Below are positions 58,453-64,000 of a stretch of DNA of 64,000 nt, piece after piece. Source of the stretch: Oscillospiraceae bacterium. Lineage in GTDB: Bacteria; Bacillota; Clostridia; Oscillospirales; Acutalibacteraceae. The stretch covers positions 40,727-104,726 of the forward strand of contig SVOY01000009.1 of NCBI GenBank assembly GCA_015066105.1, given 5' to 3'. The position numbers were made by a program, and so were the translations under genes. Under the pieces are notes generated by a model that was not told the DNA's origin, made no database searches, and saw only the letters and a program-made list of their open reading frames with translations. Each line of letters opens with the position of its first letter. Positions within the stretch are counted from its first letter, which is position 1.

Positions 58453-59637
58453 ATGAAAAAGTTTCTTTTCACTTCAGAATCAGTAACAGAAGGACATCCC
58501 GACAAAATCTGTGACCAGATTTCAGATGCCGTTCTTGATGCTATCTACGAGCAGGACCCCTATTCAAGAGTTGCCTGCGAAACCACAGTCACAACGGGCC
58601 AGGTGCTTGTTATGGGCGAAATCAGCACAACCGCCAAGGTGGACGTTGCAAAAATTGCAAGAAAGGTTGTCTGCGACATCGGCTACGATGACGGTGCAAA
58701 GGGCTTTGACGGCAACAGCTGTGCCGTGCTTGTTGCTCTTGACGAGCAGTCACCCGACATTGCAATGGGCGTTGACAAGTCCCTTGAATTAAAGGGCGGC
58801 GAGGAGGATGCCTACAACCTTCACGGCGCCGGTGACCAGGGTATGATGTTCGGCTTTGCCTGCGACGAAACTCCCGAGCTTATGCCTCTTCCCATTTCTC
58901 TTGCCCACAAGCTTTCAAAAAAGCTCACCGAGGTAAGAAAGGACGGCACTCTCGGCTACTTACGCGCAGACGGCAAAAGCCAGGTTACTGTTGAATACGT
59001 TGACGGCAAGCCCTCAAAGGTAACGGCAGTTGTTGTTTCCTCACAGCACAGTGCCGATGTTTCTCTCGATAAGATAAGAGAGGACGTTGAAAAATATGTT
59101 ATCAGACCTGTTATTTCTGCAGAATTTATGGCTGAGGACACAAAGATTTTCGTTAATCCCACAGGCCGTTTTGTTGTAGGCGGTCCTCAGGGTGACAGCG
59201 GCCTTACGGGCAGAAAAATCATTGTTGACACCTACGGCGGCTACTCACGCCACGGCGGCGGTGCCTTCTCGGGTAAGGACCCCACAAAGGTTGACAGAAG
59301 TGCCGCTTATGCCGCAAGATATGTTGCAAAAAACATTGTTGCCGCAGGCCTTGCTTCAAAGTGTGAGGTTCAGCTTGCTTACGCTATCGGTGTTGCAAAG
59401 CCCGTTTCAGTGCTTGTTGAGTGCTTTGGCACTGCAAAAATTGATGAGGATAAGCTTGCTGAAATAGTAAACAAGGTCTTTGACCTTCGTCCTGCCGCAA
59501 TTATCGATATGCTTAAGCTCCGCGCTCCCATTTACCGTCAGCTTGCCGCTTACGGCCACGTGGGCAGAGAGGACCTTGACGTGCAGTGGGAAAAGACCGA
59601 CAAGGTTGAGGAAATCCGCGCACTTGCAGGTATGTAA
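58453..59637 (+). CDS. metK: S-adenosylmethionine synthetase
   Basis: 394 residues, full length. It makes SAM from methionine and ATP. Signatures are [20 protein letters not shown], the [15 protein letters not shown] hexapeptide region, and [19 protein letters not shown] with the P-loop-like nonapeptide. AAAGGAG precedes the ATG. It is under SAM-I riboswitch control. A tight 13-base palindromic stem (AATGAGCCTGCAG) follows 9 bases after the stop codon without a T-run. Confidence 0.97.
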   Translation: MKKFLFTSESVTEGHPDKICDQISDAVLDAIYEQDPYSRVACETTVTTGQVLVMGEISTTAKVDVAKIARKVVCDIGYDDGAKGFDGNSCAVLVALDEQSPDIAMGVDKSLELKGGEEDAYNLHGAGDQGMMFGFACDETPELMPLPISLAHKLSKKLTEVRKDGTLGYLRADGKSQVTVEYVDGKPSKVTAVVVSSQHSADVSLDKIREDVEKYVIRPVISAEFMAEDTKIFVNPTGRFVVGGPQGDSGLTGRKIIVDTYGGYSRHGGGAFSGKDPTKVDRSAAYAARYVAKNIVAAGLASKCEVQLAYAIGVAKPVSVLVECFGTAKIDEDKLAEIVNKVFDLRPAAIIDMLKLRAPIYRQLAAYGHVGREDLDVQWEKTDKVEEIRALAGM

Positions 59638-59646
59638 TAATAAAAG

Positions 59647-59704
59647 TAATGAGCCTGCAGTCTGCAGGCTCATTCTGATAACAGCAGGGCTTTGCTCCTG
59701 CTGA
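59647..59704. terminator. Two hairpins after metK
   Basis: AATGAGCCTGCAG pairs with CTGCAGGCTCATT around one base (59648-59674), and CAGCAGG with CCTGCTG at 59682-59703. Neither has a good T-run, so they may protect the 3' end or act as weak terminators. Confidence 0.55.
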
Positions 59705-59750
59705 AAATCAAGCCCGGCACTTTGGCTGCGGCTCTTTTTGAGGTGATATT

Positions 59751-60506
59751 ATGGTTTTATATTTTACAGGCACAGGCAACAGCGAATACTGTGCAAGATT
59801 TATTGCAGACCGACTTTCTGATGAGTGCTTTGACCTTGCAGAAAGAATAAAGAAAAAGGATTTTTCTCCCCTTGAAAGTGAAAAGCCCTGGGTAATCTGC
59901 GTGCCCACCTATGCGTGGAGAATTCCCCGTGTTGTTACGGAATTCCTTTTAAACACAAAGCTTGCGGGAAGCCGTCAGATGTATTTTGTTATGACCTGCG
60001 GCGGTCAGATAGGCAAGGCGGAAAAGTACAATCTTGACATCTGCAACAGGGCTGACAAGTCCTATTGCGGCACGGCAAAAATTAAAATGCCGGAAAACTA
60101 TCTTGCAATGTTTGAGGTTACAACGGCCGAGGAAGAGGAGCTTCTTATGAAGGAGGCTTACATAAGCCTTGAGACGGTGAGCGGCCTTATCAAAAACGGA
60201 GAAAGGCTTCCCGAGGTCAGGGAGGGAGCAATAGGCAATCTTTTAAGCGGCGTTGTAAACGATATGTTCAACAAATATTACCTGAGGGACGATAAATTCC
60301 TTGTGACGGACAGGTGCATTTCCTGCGGCCTTTGCGAAAAGAAATGCCCCCTCGGCAACGTTGAAATCAGCGGCGGCAGACCCGTGTGGAAGGGTGACTG
60401 CACTCACTGTATGGCGTGTATATGCAACTGCCCCGCAGAGGCTATAGAATACGGCAAAAAGAGCGTCGGCAAGCGCAGATACCTTTGCAGAAGCTTTGAG
60501 GGCTGA
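59751..60506 (+). CDS. EFR1-family flavodoxin-ferredoxin protein
   Basis: 251 residues. The flavodoxin-like start YFTGTGNSEYCARFIAD holds the FMN phosphate loop. Two 4Fe-4S motifs are in the C-terminus: RCISCGLCEKKCPLG and CTHCMACICNCPAEA. Such proteins move low-potential electrons in anaerobes; the partner is not known. AGGTGA precedes the ATG. Confidence 0.9.
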   Translation: MVLYFTGTGNSEYCARFIADRLSDECFDLAERIKKKDFSPLESEKPWVICVPTYAWRIPRVVTEFLLNTKLAGSRQMYFVMTCGGQIGKAEKYNLDICNRADKSYCGTAKIKMPENYLAMFEVTTAEEEELLMKEAYISLETVSGLIKNGERLPEVREGAIGNLLSGVVNDMFNKYYLRDDKFLVTDRCISCGLCEKKCPLGNVEISGGRPVWKGDCTHCMACICNCPAEAIEYGKKSVGKRRYLCRSFEG

Positions 60507-60575
60507 CAAAAGAGTAAATGATAAAAGTAACCGACGTCTTCATACAGCAAGTTCACTGATTTATTGTTTAAAGGC

Positions 60576-60604
60576 TTTACTTTGTATTGAATTTATGATA
60601 AACT
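60576..60604 (+). promoter_or_regulatory. Promoter of the membrane LuxR gene
   Basis: TTTACT (60576-60581) and TAAACT (60599-60604), spacer 17. Confidence 0.6.
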
Positions 60605-60633
60605 GATTTCAGTATTTTTTTGGAGGACGTTAA

Positions 60634-61632
60634 ATGAGCAGTATAATTTACGGAATAACCGCCGTAGTTGCACTTGCTTTGGTAATATGGTATTTAGGCT
60701 TTTGCAAAAATAAGGATATCTGGCTTTTATTCCTTTTTATAAGTGTGCTTCTTGTCAACGTGGGTTATTTTTCAATTTCGGTTTCGCATATGCTTGAGGA
60801 AGCACTGCTTGCAAACAGAATATCCTATCTCGGTTCGGTTTTTCTGCCCCTTTGTATGCTTATGTCGGTAACAGATGTGTGCGGAATAAAAACACCAAAA
60901 TGGGCAGTGGCAATTCTTTTTTGTGTAAGTGTGGCCGTGTTTATCCTTGCCGCAAGCCCCGGCTATTGCGATTGGTATTATAAGGATGTTACCCTTCAGA
61001 TTGTTGACGGCACATCAAAGCTTGTCAAGGTTTACGGCGATTTGCACATAGTTTACTGCTTTTATCTGTTTGCATATTTTTCTGCAATGATTATTGTTGT
61101 GGGCTATGCAAGCATAAAAAAGAAAATCACCTCGCATAAATATGCTTCTATGCTTACCGTTGTGGTTTTTCTCAATATTCTTATATGGCTTCTCGAACAG
61201 CTTATTCCCACCGACTATGAGTTTCTTTCAATTTCTTATATTGTCAGTGAATTGATTCTTCTGTTCCTTTACAGCATTTTGCATGATTTTGATGCACTTA
61301 AGGCAGAGAAAATCACCGCGGAGCCTTTGGATGTTTTATCCGCGCAGGGTGATATTGCGCAGGATGAAGAAAAAGAAGAGGAAATAATTCTTTCAGATTA
61401 TGTTTCCTTTATTCTTGAGCATTGGGAGCTTACGGAGGCCCTTACCTCAAGAGAGCTTGAGGTACTGCCCTTGATTCTTGACAACTGTAAGCGCAAAGAG
61501 ATTGCACAGAAGCTCTGCTTATCAGAAAACACGGTTAAAACACACACCTCTCACATTTTTACAAAGCTGGGCGTTGCCGGCAGAGTCGAGCTTGCCGAAA
61601 AAGCTTTAAGGCTTGTGTCAGAGGAGCGTTAA
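60634..61632 (+). CDS. Membrane-bound LuxR-type one-component regulator
   Basis: 332 residues. The first 220 form about seven membrane helices, similar to the N-terminal 7TM sensor seen in some histidine kinases. A short acidic linker (DEEKEEEIILSDY) follows. Residues about 268-328 are a LuxR helix-turn-helix: LTSRELEVLPLILDNCKRKE with IAQKLCLSENTVKTHTSHIF. There is no receiver or kinase domain, so it senses and binds DNA in one chain while in the membrane. TTGGAGGA precedes the ATG. Targets unknown; the secreted repeat protein next door is a candidate. Confidence 0.85.
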   Translation: MSSIIYGITAVVALALVIWYLGFCKNKDIWLLFLFISVLLVNVGYFSISVSHMLEEALLANRISYLGSVFLPLCMLMSVTDVCGIKTPKWAVAILFCVSVAVFILAASPGYCDWYYKDVTLQIVDGTSKLVKVYGDLHIVYCFYLFAYFSAMIIVVGYASIKKKITSHKYASMLTVVVFLNILIWLLEQLIPTDYEFLSISYIVSELILLFLYSILHDFDALKAEKITAEPLDVLSAQGDIAQDEEKEEEIILSDYVSFILEHWELTEALTSRELEVLPLILDNCKRKEIAQKLCLSENTVKTHTSHIFTKLGVAGRVELAEKALRLVSEER

Positions 61633-61678
61633 ATTTGCCATATAGAAAAATATGCTCAACATCACCCTTGTTTTTACA

Positions 61679-61716
61679 AAAATCACCCCTTACAGACGGT
61701 AAGGGGTGATTTTAAT
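61679..61716 (+). terminator. Strong terminator after the LuxR-type gene
   Basis: AAAATCACCCCTTAC pairs perfectly with GTAAGGGGTGATTTT around a 5-base loop (61679-61713). The T-run closes it. Confidence 0.93.
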
Positions 61717-61731
61717 ATATCATAATTAAGC

Positions 61732-61737
61732 TATAAT
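61732..61737 (+). promoter_or_regulatory. Possible -10 box of the secreted repeat protein gene
   Basis: TATAAT at 61732-61737, 46 bases before the ATG. No good -35 box is present, as expected for a promoter helped by an activator. Confidence 0.45.
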
Positions 61738-61782
61738 GTATGCAGGGGAAGTTTACCCAAAAAAGTAAAAAGGAGAATTTTT

Positions 61783-64000
61783 ATGAAGAAGAAATTATTG
61801 CTTTTGTTTTTTGCTTTGGTGCTGATTCTGTCAGCATTTTCACTGACGGCATACGCTGCCGTTATTGAGGTTGATACCATAGCAATCGAGAATCTGCATG
61901 CTCCTTTTGCAGGAGACACACCGGACTATAATATTGACCTTTCTCACAGTGGACTTGTTTGCAAGCAGAGTATCAATTCTGCTGAGCTTGTTGTCGGAGA
62001 TACCTTGGTTAACGGTGTTGCCTGGTATGAGGTTCAGCAGATTAATCAGGGTTCAACTCCGAATTATAAGGTGATGAAAAAAGGTGAAACCTTTGAGCTC
62101 GGCAAAAAGTACTGTGTCAGAATCTTTGTAATGCCCGTCACTATAAGCGACAGACAATTCGTATTTGCAAACAGCGTAGGCTCTAAGATTTACGAGATGA
62201 GCACAGATACCGAGGGTATGACGAATTACAAAACCGGTAAGGTTATAACACCCACAAGCAACAAAAATAACGAGTATAAGGTTGTAGAGCTTACATACGA
62301 ATGTGCAAAAAAATCTATCGTTTCTGTTGAAATTACAGGTCTTAAAATACCCAAGGCTGGCGAATATCCCGATAATGACTGTAATGTGCTTACTGAAGGT
62401 GTGTATGCAAACGGTGCGGTTACATGGGTTCACAAGACCGGTGAGGACGCTTACGGTAACGGCCACTATGAGTCCTGGGATTATGATCAGGCCTTTGTTG
62501 CAGGTGAAACCTACAAATATTCAATCTGGCTCAGAACAGATTATGTTAACGGCTATTGGTTCAGAACCAATGTCAACGGTGAAAACATAGCCGATGTAAT
62601 GGTTAACGGCATAGTTATGGGCGATGAAAACATTTGCGACACATGGGATGTTAATTATGTGCGCGGTATTGAACATGAATACTATGTTGCTTCTAACATC
62701 ATTTCAAATGTTGACATAGTAGGCTTATCCTATCCCGTAGCAGGTATGCAACCTGATTTTGAAGCTTATCCCACAACTGCAGGCTACGATATTACAGAAA
62801 TTTTCTGGATTGACGAAACAGTTTTGGAATCCGTTATTGCAAGCGGTAAGCATAATACCGAAGCAATAGATAAGGCAAAGCTGACTGAAGGCGACGGTAA
62901 GACATTTAATGCCGGCCACAGTTACAGGGTTTGTATTGAGGTTGAGCAACAGGAGAATTATGAATTAGCATATAATCCGGCGGATGATGATATTCTTTGC
63001 TACAATGCTACAGTAAACGGTATGGATGCTGCAGAAAACAGCGGTTACCGGGGTGGAAAAGCTTCGTTTAATTGTTCCTTCGGTAAGCCTATGCTCCAAT
63101 TGCTTCACAATATTGATATTACCGGAGTCGATGCTCCCGTTGCAGGCGGTGTGCCTGACTATGAAGCAGTATGCGGTGATGACAGCTATAAGATTGTTGA
63201 TGTTTTCTGGATGGACGAGACCGAAAAAGCTGACCTGATTGCCTCGGGTATGACTTCCGCTCAGGCTGCCAACCAGTCAAAGCTTACAAAGGATAACGGA
63301 AAAACCTTTAAGGCTGACCATAAGTATAAGGTTGTTTTTGAGGTTGAGCCCGGTGAAAACTACGAAATTGATTATGATGAGATGAATTTCCTTGTTTTCA
63401 GTTCAACCGTAAACGGCTTTTATGCTGTTTCAGATAACAATTCTTACAGACACGAAAACGGCGGTGTAAGCTATGAATTCGCTCATACCTGTAATTTTGT
63501 AAAAGCTGCAAAGGCTGAGCCCGCCTGCGACGCAACGGGCAAGGAGGCATATTATAAATGCTCCTGCGGTATTTACGCAGAGGATTCTCTCGGAAAAACA
63601 GTTATAGCTGATATCAATTCATGGGGAATTCTTCCCGCTACGGGTAAGCACACCTACACCAACGCCTGCGACAAGGATTGCAATGTTTGCGGTGCAACAC
63701 GCACACCCGCCGCTCACGCCGAGGTTAAGGTGCCCGGCAAAGCAGCTACCTGCACAAAGACCGGCCTTACTGACGGTAAAAAGTGTTCGGTTTGCGGAAA
63801 AGTAACGGTAGCACAGAAGACGATTGAGAAAAAGTCCCACACCTACAAAACGACCACAACAAAAGCAACCCTTAAGAAAAACGGTAAGCAGGTAACAAAG
63901 TGCACCGTATGCGGTGATGTAAAATCAAGCAAAACAATTTATTATCCCAAGTCAATCAAGCTTTCCGCAACCTCTTACACCTATAACGGCAAGACTAAAA
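61783..64000 (+). CDS. Large secreted repeat protein, 3' end cut by the window
   Basis: At least 739 residues; open at the window end. The signal peptide MKKKLLLLFFALVLILSAFS ends with AYAA. Four related segments follow, each starting with a strand such as IAIENLHAPFAGDTPDY, VEITGLKIPKAGEYPDN, VDIVGLSYPVAGMQPDF and IDITGVDAPVAGGVPDY. Then come Cys-His rich units (CDKDCNVCGATRTPAAH, CTKTGLTDGKKCSVCGK) that look like zinc-ribbon repeats of clostridial surface proteins. At the end, KSIKLSATSYTYNGKTK begins an Ig-like domain. AAAGGAG precedes the ATG. Probably a surface adhesin or wall-binding protein. Confidence 0.82.
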   Translation, partial: MKKKLLLLFFALVLILSAFSLTAYAAVIEVDTIAIENLHAPFAGDTPDYNIDLSHSGLVCKQSINSAELVVGDTLVNGVAWYEVQQINQGSTPNYKVMKKGETFELGKKYCVRIFVMPVTISDRQFVFANSVGSKIYEMSTDTEGMTNYKTGKVITPTSNKNNEYKVVELTYECAKKSIVSVEITGLKIPKAGEYPDNDCNVLTEGVYANGAVTWVHKTGEDAYGNGHYESWDYDQAFVAGETYKYSIWLRTDYVNGYWFRTNVNGENIADVMVNGIVMGDENICDTWDVNYVRGIEHEYYVASNIISNVDIVGLSYPVAGMQPDFEAYPTTAGYDITEIFWIDETVLESVIASGKHNTEAIDKAKLTEGDGKTFNAGHSYRVCIEVEQQENYELAYNPADDDILCYNATVNGMDAAENSGYRGGKASFNCSFGKPMLQLLHNIDITGVDAPVAGGVPDYEAVCGDDSYKIVDVFWMDETEKADLIASGMTSAQAANQSKLTKDNGKTFKADHKYKVVFEVEPGENYEIDYDEMNFLVFSSTVNGFYAVSDNNSYRHENGGVSYEFAHTCNFVKAAKAEPACDATGKEAYYKCSCGIYAEDSLGKTVIADINSWGILPATGKHTYTNACDKDCNVCGATRTPAAHAEVKVPGKAATCTKTGLTDGKKCSVCGKVTVAQKTIEKKSHTYKTTTTKATLKKNGKQVTKCTVCGDVKSSKTIYYPKSIKLSATSYTYNGKTK

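Noticed and set aside
59648..59674. Perfect hairpin after metK as a standard terminator
   Set aside because: No T-run follows, and a one-base loop is not sterically possible as drawn; the inner pairs must open.
1..64000. tRNA, rRNA, CRISPR arrays, transposase and phage genes
   Set aside because: Spacers were read for cloverleaf TTCGAAT-type loops, regularly spaced repeats and recombinase motifs; none was convincing.

Overview
The window looks like chromosomal DNA from a gut-type anaerobic member of the Clostridia (Oscillospiraceae/Ruminococcaceae-like). The main reasons are purine-rich AGGAGG ribosome binding sites, sigma-A type promoters with near-perfect TTGACA/TATAAT boxes, a SAM-I riboswitch ahead of metK, RNase Y, MnmA, an EFR1-type ferredoxin, many Na+/sugar (GPH) transporters and glycoside hydrolases, and secreted proteins with clostridial repeat types. 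Almost every base is in or next to a plausible gene. I saw no tRNA, rRNA, CRISPR array, transposase or prophage genes.

Layout. 1-8.5 kb: the end of a MATE efflux pump, an rRNA 2'-O-methyltransferase, then a one-direction carbohydrate cluster (GH78-like rhamnosidase, phosphoesterase, esterase, GPH sugar symporter, beta-helix protein). 8.6-13 kb: a macro-domain protein, a 279-bp MITE-like element, a vWA protein, an M20 peptidase, and an HTH regulator fused to a complete desulfoferrodoxin-like domain. 13.1-19.7 kb (minus strand): a membrane Ser/Thr kinase with an altered catalytic loop, and an operon of a GH63-like hydrolase, a phosphoesterase and a DUF1653 protein. 19.9-26.2 kb: two exported proteins, then a lone MreB, RecD2 and an acyl-CoA ligase on the minus strand. 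26.3-31.9 kb: a nucleoside salvage operon (deoC-deoD-deoB-cdd) with a BMP-type nucleoside-binding lipoprotein, then dusB. 32-37 kb: three membrane transporters (cation/proton antiporter, SulP, MFS).

37.2-44.7 kb: a secreted esterase with a cysteine-rich C-terminal motif, RNase Y, an RluA-type enzyme, and a tight minus-strand operon (YdcF-like, SecB-like, DUF1292, GH2). 44.8-51.3 kb: glmS, a DivIVA-like coiled coil followed by an acidic membrane protein, a zinc ribbon protein, a SigH-like sigma factor and mnmA. 51.5-64 kb: a two-component system coupled to an RlmD-like methyltransferase and a GPH transporter, a tandem pair of C39-like exported proteins of which the second has lost the catalytic Cys, SAM riboswitch-metK, an EFR1 ferredoxin, a membrane-bound LuxR regulator, and the start of a large secreted repeat protein cut by the window end.

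The most unusual items are the HTH-desulfoferrodoxin fusion with an inverted repeat across its promoter, the active/inactive C39 pair, the kinase with HRE in place of HRD, the macro/vWA neighbourhood carrying an IS630-type MITE whose ends recur elsewhere, a dispersed 3'-UTR hairpin family found after at least four genes, and an isolated structured element near 37.1 kb. All calls rest on reading the sequence and recalled family motifs; no database search was run.
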